DNA of 64,000 nucleotides from Hyphomicrobiales bacterium 4NK60-0047b (GTDB lineage Bacteria; Pseudomonadota; Alphaproteobacteria; Rhizobiales; HXMU1428-3), in contig BAABWY010000002.1 of assembly GCA_040367435.1 (NCBI GenBank), forward strand, positions 1-64,000, given 5' to 3'. Of the stretch, positions 27,213-36,995 are shown in pieces. A model generated the notes under the pieces. It was not told the origin of the DNA, made no database searches, and saw nothing but the letters and a program-made list of their open reading frames with translations. Position numbers and translations under genes: made by a program. How positions within the stretch are numbered: position 1 is the stretch's first letter; every line of letters starts with the position of its first letter.

Positions 27213-27395
27213 AGCTATCCCCCTTAAGCCTTCATCCAACCAAATCTTAATAAGAAAATACTTTTCTCAACAAAATACCAGAAAAGTACATCTTTAAAGT
27301 ACTAACAAGTACTTCGAAAAAGTAAAGAAACAATTCATAAGCGTATGATTTTATCCCATATTTAGCTAAATTCTTAACAACATAATTCTAAGAAT

Positions 27396-30272
27396 CTAAT
27401 GAGCCTCATCCCAATTTTGAGCAAATGAAGCGTCAACCTTAAGCGGAACTTTCAAATCAATAACAGGGGTGTTCGCTTGCTCCATCACATTACAAATCAG
27501 TGGCATAACCTTCGCAGCCTCAGTTTCAGTCACTTCAAAAATAAGTTCATCATGCACTTGCAATAACATAGGCGCTTCAACACCAGCCATTTTTAAAGAC
27601 GGCCCCATCCGAACCATAGCTCGGCGAATAATATCAGCAGCCGTCCCTTGAATTGGCGCATTAATCGCAGCCCGTTCAAAAAACGCTTTTTGCTGTCTAT
27701 TGTTGGTTTTCACACCCGGATAATGAACACGGCGACCAAACAAAGTTTCGACATATCCCTGGTCAGAGACCTGCTCTTTAATATCATTCATGTATGTTTG
27801 AATGCCGGGGAACCGTTTAAAATATGTTTTGATGTAATCACTGGCCTCGCCGCGCGAAATACCAAGCTGGTTCGCAAGTCCAAAAGCAGAGATCCCATAA
27901 ATAATCCCGAAATTAATCGCCTTAGCACGCCGCCTCGTCATCGGGTCCATATCTTCAAGCGGCACACCAAACATCTCAGAGGCCGTAAGCGCATGAATAT
28001 CCTGCCCCTCATGGAACGCTTCAATCAATTGAGGGATATCAGCCATATGCGCCAAAATACGCAGCTCAATCTGGCTATAGTCAGCCGAAAGAAGAACATT
28101 ACCAGGTTCAGCTACAAATGCCTTTCTAATCTCACGCCCCTCTGCCGTGCGAATAGGAATGTTTTGAATATTAGGATCAGTAGAAGCAAGCCGCCCCGTA
28201 CTAGTCGCCGCCAGAGAATAAGATGTATGAACCCTCTGCGTTGTCTCATTAATAAACTTTGGCAAAGCATCCGAATAGGTTGATTTTAATTTCGACAATT
28301 GCCGCCACTCTAAAATGGTTTGAGGCAGCAAGCGCTCTTCTTCACTAAGGGCCTCATCAACAGCCAGTCCTTCTAGAACCCCAGCTCCTGTTGCCCAAGC
28401 TCCGGTTTTTGTCTTTTTTCCGCCCTTATAATTCAACTTTTCAAACAGCACTTCTCCAAGTTGCTTCGGACTAGCAATATTAAAACTCTCATCAGTTAAT
28501 TTATGTATTTGCGCTTCAAGCTCTGTGAGCTTTTCAGCAAACCCTTGGCTAAGCCCCGCCAAAATAGAGCGATCAACAACAACGCCCTCCATTTCCATGC
28601 CCGCCAAAACAGGAACCAAAGGCCTCTCCAAAGTTTCATAAACAGTCATGCGTTTAGCAGCAGCTAACCGCGCCTTCAATACATGCCAAAGCCGCAATGT
28701 CACATCGGCATCTTCAGCCGCATATTTCGTTGCCTCTGGCACCGGCACCAAATCAAAAGTAATTTGCGCCTTACCAGTCCCGACAATTTCTTTAAACGCA
28801 ATTGGCTCATGATCAAAATAATGTTTTGAAAGCTCATCCATCCCATGCCCATGCACACCAGCATCAAGCGCATAAGACATCAACATCGTATCATCGATCG
28901 GCGCCATATCCATTCCCTGCCGCATCATGATGACCCAATCATACTTGATATTCTGACCAATTTTTAAAACCGAAGGGTCCTCAAGAAGTGGCTTTAAAAG
29001 AGCCAATGCCTCAGCCATCGGGGCCTGTTCAACTTCTCCATCCCCTAACAAATCAAGCCCATCAGATGAGCGGTGCGCCAATGGAATGTAAGCCGCTTTT
29101 CCTGGCGTTAATGCTAGAGAGATACCAACCAAATCAACAGACATCGCATCAAGCCCGGTCGTCTCAGTGTCAATGGCTACATAGCCTTGTGTCTTTGCTT
29201 CTGCAATCCACTCTTCAAGAACGTCAAGCGATGTGATTGTCTCATAAACGTTAGCATCAAGTGGCACAGCCTTCATCTCTTCAAGAAGCGTACTGGCAAC
29301 AACCTCTGCGCCCCCACCTAAATCTGCATCCCCGTCTTCAGAACCAGCTCCATTCGCAAGCGCTTTGGCAGCCTTAGAAGGCTGCTTGGTCTTAGGCGCT
29401 TCAACCCCAAAGCTCGATGCCACACGCTCCGTTAATTTAGAAAAGCCCATCTCTCCCAAAAAGTTCAAAAGCGCCTCTTCAGAGGTCTCTGATAAAATGA
29501 GACCATCAAGCCCTTCTAAATCAGGTACGTCTTGACAGAGTGTCACAAGCTCGCGGCTAATCCGCGCTTGCTCCGCAAATTCGATTAAATTCTCACGGCG
29601 TTTTTTCTGCTTAATTGTTTCTGCCCCAGCAAGCAGCTGATCCAGATCACCAAATTCATTAATCAACAACGCTGCAGTTTTCACTCCAATGCCCGGAACC
29701 CCCGGTACATTATCAGAGCTGTCCCCAGCCAAAGATTGAATATCAATTACCTTGTCTGGGCCCACACCAAATTTAGCAAAAACTTCATCAGGGCCGATCA
29801 CCTTGTTCTTCATCCCGTCAAACATAGTGACACCCGGCTGGATCAACTGCATCAAGTCCTTATCAGAAGAAACAATCACAGCCTCGCCGCTCTTAGCCAC
29901 GGTTTGTTTCACATAAGACGCAATAATGTCATCCGCTTCATAACCATCTTGCTCAATCCGCGGCAATCCAAATGCATCAACTGCTTGGCGAATAAGCTCA
30001 AATTGCGGCACCAAATCTTCAGGTGCAGGTGGCCGGTTAGCCTTGTATTCAGGGTAAATATCAGAGCGAAACGTCTTGCGGGCCGCATCAAAAATCACTG
30101 CAAAGTGTGTCGGTTCGCCGGCTTCTTTCGTGTCTTGCAAAAGTTTCCAGAGCATTTGGCAAAACCCATGCACAGCGCCAACTGGCATCCCATCAGACGC
30201 CCGCGTTAAAGGCGGTAACGCATGATAAGCCCTAAAAATATAACTCGACCCATCAATAAGAAAAACCCGCAT
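27396..30272 (-). CDS. polA: DNA polymerase I
   Basis: 958 residues with all three activities. The 5'-3' exonuclease occupies residues 1-300 (MRVFLIDGSSYIFRAYHALP; YEADDIIASY). A 3'-5' proofreading domain at about 345-550 keeps the DxE motif in AIDTETTGLD. The family A polymerase domain from about 570 onward has ADYSQIELRILAHM (motif A), RRRAKAINFGIIYGISAFGL (motif B) and QVHDELIFEV (motif C). It processes Okazaki fragments and fills repair gaps. Single gene; the RNase-like and proofreading residues all look intact. Confidence 0.97.
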   Translation of the reverse strand: MRVFLIDGSSYIFRAYHALPPLTRASDGMPVGAVHGFCQMLWKLLQDTKEAGEPTHFAVIFDAARKTFRSDIYPEYKANRPPAPEDLVPQFELIRQAVDAFGLPRIEQDGYEADDIIASYVKQTVAKSGEAVIVSSDKDLMQLIQPGVTMFDGMKNKVIGPDEVFAKFGVGPDKVIDIQSLAGDSSDNVPGVPGIGVKTAALLINEFGDLDQLLAGAETIKQKKRRENLIEFAEQARISRELVTLCQDVPDLEGLDGLILSETSEEALLNFLGEMGFSKLTERVASSFGVEAPKTKQPSKAAKALANGAGSEDGDADLGGGAEVVASTLLEEMKAVPLDANVYETITSLDVLEEWIAEAKTQGYVAIDTETTGLDAMSVDLVGISLALTPGKAAYIPLAHRSSDGLDLLGDGEVEQAPMAEALALLKPLLEDPSVLKIGQNIKYDWVIMMRQGMDMAPIDDTMLMSYALDAGVHGHGMDELSKHYFDHEPIAFKEIVGTGKAQITFDLVPVPEATKYAAEDADVTLRLWHVLKARLAAAKRMTVYETLERPLVPVLAGMEMEGVVVDRSILAGLSQGFAEKLTELEAQIHKLTDESFNIASPKQLGEVLFEKLNYKGGKKTKTGAWATGAGVLEGLAVDEALSEEERLLPQTILEWRQLSKLKSTYSDALPKFINETTQRVHTSYSLAATSTGRLASTDPNIQNIPIRTAEGREIRKAFVAEPGNVLLSADYSQIELRILAHMADIPQLIEAFHEGQDIHALTASEMFGVPLEDMDPMTRRRAKAINFGIIYGISAFGLANQLGISRGEASDYIKTYFKRFPGIQTYMNDIKEQVSDQGYVETLFGRRVHYPGVKTNNRQQKAFFERAAINAPIQGTAADIIRRAMVRMGPSLKMAGVEAPMLLQVHDELIFEVTETEAAKVMPLICNVMEQANTPVIDLKVPLKVDASFAQNWDEAH

Positions 30273-30508
30273 GTCTTTGTGCTCCAGAAAAAATAAAGAA
30301 TTGCCGCAACTATGGCATTAATAGCTAAGAGCTCAAAGCAGGAAGGCACGATAAAAAAGACATTTCCCCATAGCCCTTTGAGCAACAGAAGAAATGCATG
30401 GTTGGAATTTAAGTGAAATTTAACCAAGAAAACAAAAATAGGAAATAAAAACAGTCCAAAGGTGCAATTTAGTCCTGTTTTTTAAAACAATTATATCATG
30501 CTTAGCGG

Positions 30509-31078
30509 ATGTTATTGAAGAGCAACATACCAGAAGCACAAAAGGTGCATACTCGGCTTTTAAAAAAAGACGAGTTGGATATGTATTTGGCACATTTACA
30601 AAGGTTAGATCGTAAAACAAGAGAACAGCGTTTTGACCATGCCATATGTGACAAAGCCCTTGAAGCTCATTGCAATACATTAAATAAATACGAAACAAGG
30701 GTCCTCGGCGCATTTATAGACAATAAAATGCGCGGCACGTGCGAAATCAGCAAACGCTTCTACCTCAATTGCCAACCAGTAAGAGAATTAGCATTTTCAG
30801 TAGAAGCGCAGTTCCAAGGCCATAAAATTGGCTCCAGTCTCATGAAAAAATCTTTAAGGCTGATCAACCCATCCACCGCAATGATTTATTGTCAACTATC
30901 AAACATAGGAATGATCGCCCTGGCCGAGAAATTCGATGCCAATATAACTCTAAAACGAGATCACGTTGTCTCTAAATTAAGACACAAACAAAAATCCAAG
31001 AAAAATATTTTCCTCAATTCCAAAAAGTTTGAAATGACAAACTTAAGTGACCTCGTCAGCATCAATCCTCATTTTTAA
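30509..31078 (+). CDS. GNAT-like N-acetyltransferase
   Basis: 189 residues. The central motif RELAFSVEAQFQGHKIGSSLMKKSL matches GNAT motif A (beta strand plus Q/RxxGxG/A acetyl-CoA loop). The N-terminal part (MYLAHLQRLDRKTREQRF) resembles the start of a GNAT subgroup seen in other proteobacteria (LSxxSRYxRF). The C-terminal 40 residues are very Lys/Asn-rich. Substrate unknown. Convergent with the NDH-2 gene, with only 14 bp between stop codons. Confidence 0.7.
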   Translation: MLLKSNIPEAQKVHTRLLKKDELDMYLAHLQRLDRKTREQRFDHAICDKALEAHCNTLNKYETRVLGAFIDNKMRGTCEISKRFYLNCQPVRELAFSVEAQFQGHKIGSSLMKKSLRLINPSTAMIYCQLSNIGMIALAEKFDANITLKRDHVVSKLRHKQKSKKNIFLNSKKFEMTNLSDLVSINPHF

Positions 31079-31092
31079 AAAGACAGAAATAC

Positions 31093-32718
31093 TTAGTCTT
31101 CTTTCGGCTTAACGGCCTCCTCACCAAACTTCTCAGAAATATATTCTTGGAAATATTCGTCAAGCATCGGGAAGCCCCTGGCAAACCGTTTAAAGTCATC
31201 TCGTGCAACCCATAAACAAATTGAGTTTTCAGTTGCCCGCACTTTACCGGTTCGCTTATCACGCCCTAAAATAATCCGCTCTCCAAAGTGCTGGCCAGGG
31301 CCATATGTCCGCTGAATATGTTTACCCGTTTCAGCATCTTTGAAATCAAGTTCAAACTTGCCTTCCATCACAGTGTAGAACCCATCAGCGATCATACCAC
31401 GATCAAAAACCACATCCCCTTTTCTAAAGTGAACATATTTAGTCGCAGCTCTCTTTGGCGGTTCAATCAAAGAAATATTACGCGGCACGAAAGAATGCAG
31501 CATCCAGTTCAACAGAACGCGCATCTTGGTCACAAACCCAGGCAAGAAGGAGAGGTAAAAAGACCGCCACAACAACCAGGCCATAAAGCCTTTTAATTTA
31601 ATACCATTAACTTCAGCAACGGCCTTCGAGGCTCCAAGCGATGCCATAGAGCCTTGGCTCACATAAGCAAATTCTTTCAGCTCCCAGCCATGCAGTACAC
31701 GGCGGATATTCAACCCCAATTGCTTGCCCTCGCGCACAGCAAATTGAGCCGTTGGTGGTGCAAAATCGTGCCGCTCGGAAGGATTATCAGTCAGTGGAAT
31801 AAGCGCAGCATCACCCAGCGCCCAAACATCATCTTTGCCAGGCACACGCATACAACGATCAACTTTGATTTTGCCCCACTGCATCTCAAGCCCAAGCTTC
31901 TCAACCAAGGGGTTCGGCCCAGTGCCAATGGTCGCAACAACAGTTTTTGTCGGAATGATATCACCGGTTGATAACTCAGCACTCGTCGCCGTGGCTGAAT
32001 TCACCCCAACATTGGTTAAAACTTCAATCCCATTTTTCTCAAGTTGTTTTTGCGCATATTCACCTAATGACGCCGGAAGCTCCAACAAAATGCGATCAGC
32101 AAATTCAATCAATTTCACTTCAATTTCATTCGGAGAAATATTAGGAAAGTATTTCAGAGACTTATCAATCAAATGCTTAATTTCACCAACGGTCTCAACA
32201 CCAGAAAAGCCTGCACCAACAACAAGGAAGGTCAAAAGACGTTTCTTAATTTCAGGCACTTGCGCCACATCAGCATGTTCAAGACAACGAATAACATGAT
32301 TACGCAAAGTGAATGCATCACCCATATATTTCATGGTTAGCGCATGCTCGGTCATACCAGGAAAACGAGACAAATCAGCTGTTTGCCCCATCGCCAAAAC
32401 CAACTGATCATACTCAACCTCCACAGGCATTCTGCGCGTTCCCTGCAGAACAGTGATTACCTTCTGCTCAAAATCAACATTAATGACCTCAGCTAGGCGA
32501 ACCTGTACATTTTTAAGCAATAATCGAAGAGACGTAATCGCATCAGATGAGTTAATCCCACCCCCCGCAACTTCAGGAAGCAGCGGCTGAAAGACAAAAT
32601 AATTATCTTTATTAATCAACTCAATATCCGCATCCTTGCCCATTTTACGTCTGAGTTCTTTGGCTGCAAACACACCTGCAAAACCGCCGCCAATAATAAC
32701 TATTTTCTTCTTCGCCAT
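31093..32718 (-). CDS. Type II NADH dehydrogenase fused to a cyclic-nucleotide-binding domain
   Basis: 541 residues. Residues 1-420 are an NDH-2-like FAD/NADH oxidoreductase: IVIIGGGFAGVFAAKEL (FAD), NYFVFQPLLPEVAGG, VVGAGFSGVETVGEI (NADH), VWALGDAALIP and PPTAQFAVREGKQLG, followed by an amphipathic membrane-associating stretch (FYLSFLPGFVTKMRVLLNWML). Residues 430-530 form a CRP-type cNMP domain (VHFRKGDVVFDRGMIADGFYTVMEGKFEL, then FGERIILG and KVRA at the phosphate-binding cassette). It should pass electrons from NADH to quinone without proton pumping, under possible nucleotide control. A single gene. Confidence 0.92.
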   Translation of the reverse strand: MAKKKIVIIGGGFAGVFAAKELRRKMGKDADIELINKDNYFVFQPLLPEVAGGGINSSDAITSLRLLLKNVQVRLAEVINVDFEQKVITVLQGTRRMPVEVEYDQLVLAMGQTADLSRFPGMTEHALTMKYMGDAFTLRNHVIRCLEHADVAQVPEIKKRLLTFLVVGAGFSGVETVGEIKHLIDKSLKYFPNISPNEIEVKLIEFADRILLELPASLGEYAQKQLEKNGIEVLTNVGVNSATATSAELSTGDIIPTKTVVATIGTGPNPLVEKLGLEMQWGKIKVDRCMRVPGKDDVWALGDAALIPLTDNPSERHDFAPPTAQFAVREGKQLGLNIRRVLHGWELKEFAYVSQGSMASLGASKAVAEVNGIKLKGFMAWLLWRSFYLSFLPGFVTKMRVLLNWMLHSFVPRNISLIEPPKRAATKYVHFRKGDVVFDRGMIADGFYTVMEGKFELDFKDAETGKHIQRTYGPGQHFGERIILGRDKRTGKVRATENSICLWVARDDFKRFARGFPMLDEYFQEYISEKFGEEAVKPKED

Positions 32719-33049
32719 AAGTAAGCTTTCATTAAATTAAAGGAATTTGACCACATCCATAAATGAGGAAACTATGTCGCTCATAAGTTATATTTATCAC
32801 AACCTCAACACGATAAAAATTCGCCTAACAAACAATAAAAAAGCAAGAAATTAGGTCTAAAGAGGAATAAAAGTCAGATAAACGCGCCGAAATCAGTCGC
32901 AAAGACAAGTGATATGGAAAACACCCTAAGAAGTAAAGGCTCAAGAGCCACTCAAAGAAGCAATGGAACAATAACCAGCGAAAAATATTGAAAGAAGGGA
33001 ATTGCAGGCCCAGATAAAGTCAGCTATGGTGGCGCCAATTCATTAAAAA
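32719..33049. other. Intergenic region without recognised features
   Basis: About 330 bp between the NDH-2 start and the tRNA. No coding frame or strong structure was seen; it must hold the NDH-2 and tRNA promoters. Confidence 0.6.
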
Positions 33050-33126
<77 letters not shown>

Positions 33127-33309
33127 TTTCTTTTTCAAAATGGTTGCCTCCTCATTAAAAATCCGTTCGAACTTTTTTGATAAAACGTGCAATTCCTTAG
33201 TAACCTGCATTACTTCCAAGCTCTACCTTGCTCCGTCTTTAGAATTCCGACATACTTTCAGGTAAATAACCGCTTGCCAATTTAAGTTACGGAACAATAG
33301 AGACCCTTC

Positions 33310-34680
33310 ATGCTCAATGAAACCAAGACACTCTCAACAGACATCGCCAATCTCACAAACTTCATTGATCAAAATATACTCACAAAATCAATGGCAATTG
33401 AACTATTCATCATAGCCATAGCACTCCTAATTGGCTGGGTTTCCTCACATCTCTTATTCACATCGGCTGAAAAAGCGCTAAAGAAAGAAAAACATAAAAA
33501 CTTAACCAATAGGTTCAGTAAATATCACAAACAAATTAATGAAATAAGCGCTGTCCTCTGGCCACTCGTCTCAGGTATAATCTTATGGACTATTCATAAA
33601 ACATTACCAACTTATGATATCTACTTACTTGGCATCCTAAGCAAAGCCATCCCCCTTGAAGCTGTAAGAATATTCGCCATACTATTACTCTCATGGGCCT
33701 TAATCCGCTTTGCTTCCATATTTATAAAATCACCAGAACTTTCTCGCACTTTTGAGTTTGTAACCTGGGGCACAGCAGCCCTCGCCATCCTTGGTTGGTT
33801 ATTCCCCCTCATCAACACACTTGATACAGTTGGCATTCACACAGGCAACACCAACATTTCAATTTGGCGTATTTTCCAAGTTATATTCTTACTCAGCTTG
33901 TTCTTCTGGTTGGCCACCGTCGCATCAAATTTTATCAGAAAGCAATTGCAAGTCAGCACATCCATTGCCCCTTCATTGCGCGTACTATTTAGTAAAATAT
34001 CATCCTTCGTTCTTTATACAGCCGCTATCATTTTCGCTCTCAATACAGTCGGCATCGATTTAACCGCTTTTGCAGTATTTACTGGCGCACTAGGCGTCGG
34101 CCTCGGTTTTGGTTTGCAGAAAATCATCTCAAACTTCATCTCAGGTATCATATTGCTATTAGATAAATCCTTGAAACCAGGAGATGTGATCGAAGTCGAA
34201 ACGGGAAACGGAACAACCTATGGCTGGGTCGAGAAATTAGGCCTTCGCTATACCTCTGTCACCACAAGAGATGGCACCGAAACTCTTATCCCCAATGAGA
34301 CATTCATAACAAACCCAGTAACAAACTGGTCATTTTCAAACTCAAAAGTACGACGCAAAATGCCCATAGGCGTTGCCTATAATACAGATGTCGAAAAAGC
34401 CATGAAATTATGTATCGAAGCTGCTTGTTCAATAGACCGTGTAATAGATAACCCAACACCTGTCTGCCAATTGCGCGGCTTTGGAGATAGCTCCGTTAAT
34501 CTAGAAGTACGCTTTTGGATAGGAGACCCGCAAAATGGGGTGAAGAATGTTGAAAGCCAGGTCAATGTAAAAATCTGGAAATTATTCCAAGAACACAATA
34601 TTGAAATCCCATTCCCACAAAGAGATGTGAACCTGCGCTCAATCGATGGAACCCCACTGGAGATAAGAACAAAAGAATAA
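33310..34680 (+). CDS. MscS-family mechanosensitive channel
   Basis: 456 residues with about five to six membrane helices, the first at residues 30-50. The pore helix and MscS core read FTGALGVGLGFGLQKIISNFISGIILLLDKSLKPGDVIEV, followed by the beta domain (LGLRYTSVTTRDGTETLIPNETFI) and the C-terminal alpha/beta domain ending IEIPFPQRDVNLRS, all canonical. It releases osmolytes under hypo-osmotic stress. The extra N-terminal helices put it among the larger MscS variants (MscM/YbdG-like), not the minimal MscS. Confidence 0.92.
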   Translation: MLNETKTLSTDIANLTNFIDQNILTKSMAIELFIIAIALLIGWVSSHLLFTSAEKALKKEKHKNLTNRFSKYHKQINEISAVLWPLVSGIILWTIHKTLPTYDIYLLGILSKAIPLEAVRIFAILLLSWALIRFASIFIKSPELSRTFEFVTWGTAALAILGWLFPLINTLDTVGIHTGNTNISIWRIFQVIFLLSLFFWLATVASNFIRKQLQVSTSIAPSLRVLFSKISSFVLYTAAIIFALNTVGIDLTAFAVFTGALGVGLGFGLQKIISNFISGIILLLDKSLKPGDVIEVETGNGTTYGWVEKLGLRYTSVTTRDGTETLIPNETFITNPVTNWSFSNSKVRRKMPIGVAYNTDVEKAMKLCIEAACSIDRVIDNPTPVCQLRGFGDSSVNLEVRFWIGDPQNGVKNVESQVNVKIWKLFQEHNIEIPFPQRDVNLRSIDGTPLEIRTKE

Positions 34681-34694
34681 AACTATTAAAAATA

Positions 34695-35351
34695 CTAACT
34701 CAAAGGCACAGCACATTCGTGCATGAATTTAACGGCCGAAACATCAAAGCCGCTAAAACGAGGGTTACTCAACACAAGCTTGCTATTTGCATCTTCAATC
34801 TTCACCCAGCGAAATTCTTCTATAGGAACCCCTCGCGGGTTAACAATCCCATCAAGCTCAAGTGCTAAGAAGTTATCATATTTAGAAACAGTTTTTTGGG
34901 AAGCAACCTTGTACCACGGCCCTTTCCCTTTTTCATCATCAGTCACATAGACATTAAAGGTCTCATTCCAATTAATATCTGAGCGCGGTTCATGTACAAT
35001 AATATCTGGACCCTTACCATTACGAAAGCATTTATGCGGACCAACAACCACATAGCCCTCATGACCTAATGTCAAAGACCCTTCCAAAGTTGATTTTGGA
35101 CATCCAAGAACCCTGCGCGCAGGGTTGACCAAACGAGACATATGTAAGCTCTTAGGCTCTCTATATCTTTTACCAAAATCCATAGACAAAGGTCCTTTTA
35201 ATTTGACCCAATATCCAGCAACAAAATCATGCAACAAACTAGCATATACCCCATTCTTATTAGAGTACTCAATCTGACAAGCTGCTTGCGCTTTATGAGT
35301 GACATTCAGGCTAAGCACGAAAAATAAAAACAAAGCTATAAATCTTCGCAT
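34695..35351 (-). CDS. Secreted protein of unknown function
   Basis: 218 residues with a clear signal peptide (MRRFIALFLFFVLSLN to AQA|AC at about residue 23). The mature part has four cysteines and a segment LTLGHEGYVVV...GPDIIVHEPR...FNVYVTDDEKGKGPWYKV. This recalls the beta-sandwich cell-surface domain in which a DxxVxE motif is followed by VYVSxDGxxW. It is probably periplasmic or exported. Convergent with mscS (14 bp between stops). The domain suggestion is weak. Confidence 0.6.
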   Translation of the reverse strand: MRRFIALFLFFVLSLNVTHKAQAACQIEYSNKNGVYASLLHDFVAGYWVKLKGPLSMDFGKRYREPKSLHMSRLVNPARRVLGCPKSTLEGSLTLGHEGYVVVGPHKCFRNGKGPDIIVHEPRSDINWNETFNVYVTDDEKGKGPWYKVASQKTVSKYDNFLALELDGIVNPRGVPIEEFRWVKIEDANSKLVLSNPRFSGFDVSAVKFMHECAVPLS

Positions 35352-35493
35352 ATCAAAACCTATATCAAATGACTAAAATATCGAATTGCCAGTATAACTC
35401 ATAACAGGGCATTCTGAGTGTAAGTAAATCTTACATTTGAAGAAGGTGATAATTCAAATTACAGATTAAACAAGAGCTAAAGAGCCAGACCAA

Positions 35494-35540
35494 TAAAAAA
35501 GGCTAGCAACAAAAGCCACAAGGCTCATCTATTGCTAACC
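35494..35540 (-). terminator. Intrinsic terminator of the cytochrome P460 gene
   Basis: On the minus strand GGTTAGCAA (35540-35532) pairs with TTGCTAGCC (35509-35501), followed by TTTTTTA. Confidence 0.8.
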
Positions 35541-35569
35541 TGACAATTTTTATAAATTAAAACTAGATT

Positions 35570-36079
35570 TTAAAAATGTTCAATTGAAAAAATATGCTGT
35601 TCATCTTTCAAAGGAGCATGACACTCTGCACATTTCGCTAAATCTTTTTTAGCAGGTGATCCATCTGGCTTAAAAGTCGCAAAATCCCAGTCGCCATTAT
35701 TCAGGTCACCCTTCCACTTTTTACCAGCCCCTTTAATTTTTTCCATAACGGCAACAATTGCGAATTTTCCTTCAAGACGTCGCCCAAGTGCACTCTCAAT
35801 AACGTCACCGTCTTTATCTTTTTTCGCTTTATAAACTTCCGCTGTTATCACAGAGCCATAAGGGAATTTACCGTCTTTTTTCATACCCTTAACAGCAATG
35901 TCATTCGCATAAATACGAATAGTTTGACCATCATTTGGAGATTGGCGATCTCCAGTAAAGTATAAAGTGTGTGACTTATAGTCCTTTGGAAATTGTATTT
36001 CGGTTTTTTTATCGTCTGCCATCGCCCCAGTTAGACCAAGAGCAAATGTCATACATAGTAAAACAAGTATGCGTTTCAT
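35570..36079 (-). CDS. Cytochrome P460 / cytochrome c'-beta family protein
   Basis: 169 residues with a signal peptide (about 1-22, TGAMADD) and one c-type haem site, CAECH, near the C-terminus, followed by KDEQHIFSIEHF as in the P460 family (DYVFS). The upstream beta-sheet region (DGQTIRIYANDIAV, FPYGSVITAEVYKA, FAIVAVMEK) also matches. Family members bind or oxidise NO and hydroxylamine; a cross-linking lysine is needed for true P460 chemistry and cannot be assigned with certainty here. It is divergent from a Cys-rich HTH regulator across a palindrome. Confidence 0.85.
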   Translation of the reverse strand: MKRILVLLCMTFALGLTGAMADDKKTEIQFPKDYKSHTLYFTGDRQSPNDGQTIRIYANDIAVKGMKKDGKFPYGSVITAEVYKAKKDKDGDVIESALGRRLEGKFAIVAVMEKIKGAGKKWKGDLNNGDWDFATFKPDGSPAKKDLAKCAECHAPLKDEQHIFSIEHF

Positions 36080-36165
36080 TAATGACTTCTCCGTTGATTA
36101 TCTCAAAAGCTTCAATTAGATTATTTTTATTATGAAGCACATGTTAGCTACAAAAGACAATAATG

Positions 36166-36179
36166 ACAATAATTATTGT
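36166..36179. promoter_or_regulatory. Perfect 14-bp palindrome, candidate operator
   Basis: ACAATAATTATTGT, with an additional direct half-site ACAATAA nine bases upstream, lies in the divergent promoter region of the cytochrome P460 and Cys-rich HTH genes. It is a likely binding site for the HTH protein. Confidence 0.5.
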
Positions 36180-36253
36180 TATAATTGACCTTTAGTCTAA
36201 ATTTTTGTAAGCTTAAGACATTCAAACAAAAAAGACGGATACTGAATAAGCCT

Positions 36254-36868
36254 ATGACAACAAAAGATAAAATTCTGAAAACTCTCCGCGAGTCTCCAAA
36301 AACAATTTCAGAATTAGCTAATGACTTTGGCTTAGCAAGAACTGCAATTACCACTCAAATCGATCGATTAGTATCTGAAAGCTTGATTGAAAAAGGGGTA
36401 ATACGTCCAAGCAATGGAGCCGGGAAACCAGCTCAAGAATATAAAACAGTGAGCGGAACAGAAGACGTCGGCTCAAAAGCATATCTTCCCTTTGTCAAAA
36501 CTCTCTTAGCGCATTTACCCGATCATTTAGATCAAAAAGAACGTAAACATTTACTACAAGTCGTCGGAAAAGACATGGCCGCCAAGGCAGGGTTAAAAGG
36601 GAGAGAAAAAAATAATAAATCACTAGAAGAAAAAATTGAAGATGCCATTGAGATCGTAAATGACCTTGGCGCTACAGCGGAACTAATAGACAGCGACAAA
36701 GAAATTATTGTTCGCAATATCACCTGTCCACTAGCAACAGCCGTTAGAAGTGAGCCTTGCGTCTGTGATGCGGTTGCCGCATTTTTTCAAGAAGCGACAG
36801 GGTCTAAAACCAAAGCAGCGTGCGAAAGAGGCGAAAATCTAATTTGCCGATACCTCATAAAAAAATAA
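36254..36868 (+). CDS. SufR-like HTH regulator with C-terminal cysteine cluster
   Basis: 204 residues from ATG 36254. Residues 1-60 form a winged HTH (ILKTLRESPKTISELANDFGLARTAITTQIDRLVSESLIEK), with a GKPAQEYK wing. The C-terminal 50 residues hold five cysteines (ITCPLATAV, EPCVCDAV, AACERGENLICRYLI), the pattern of iron-sulfur regulators related to SufR. It likely senses iron-sulfur status, NO or redox. Divergence from the P460 gene suggests that it controls that gene. No suf genes are nearby. Confidence 0.72.
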   Translation: MTTKDKILKTLRESPKTISELANDFGLARTAITTQIDRLVSESLIEKGVIRPSNGAGKPAQEYKTVSGTEDVGSKAYLPFVKTLLAHLPDHLDQKERKHLLQVVGKDMAAKAGLKGREKNNKSLEEKIEDAIEIVNDLGATAELIDSDKEIIVRNITCPLATAVRSEPCVCDAVAAFFQEATGSKTKAACERGENLICRYLIKK

Positions 36869-36995
36869 AACTGAGAAACTATTCTGCTCTGCAGCATTTG
36901 CATAGCTCCTTTGCAATCTAACAGGGTACTCAAATCCGATAAAACTGCTTAACTGAATAGAAGATGATAATTCATGTTCAAGAAGGAGAATGATC

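Noticed and set aside
27648-28283. 211-codon plus-strand frame opposite polA
   Set aside because: It lies wholly within polA on the other strand; no family signature, and polA motifs are unambiguous.
31835-32299. 154-codon plus-strand frame opposite the NDH-2 gene
   Set aside because: Shadow of the NDH-2 coding sequence, without ribosome-binding site or recognisable domain.
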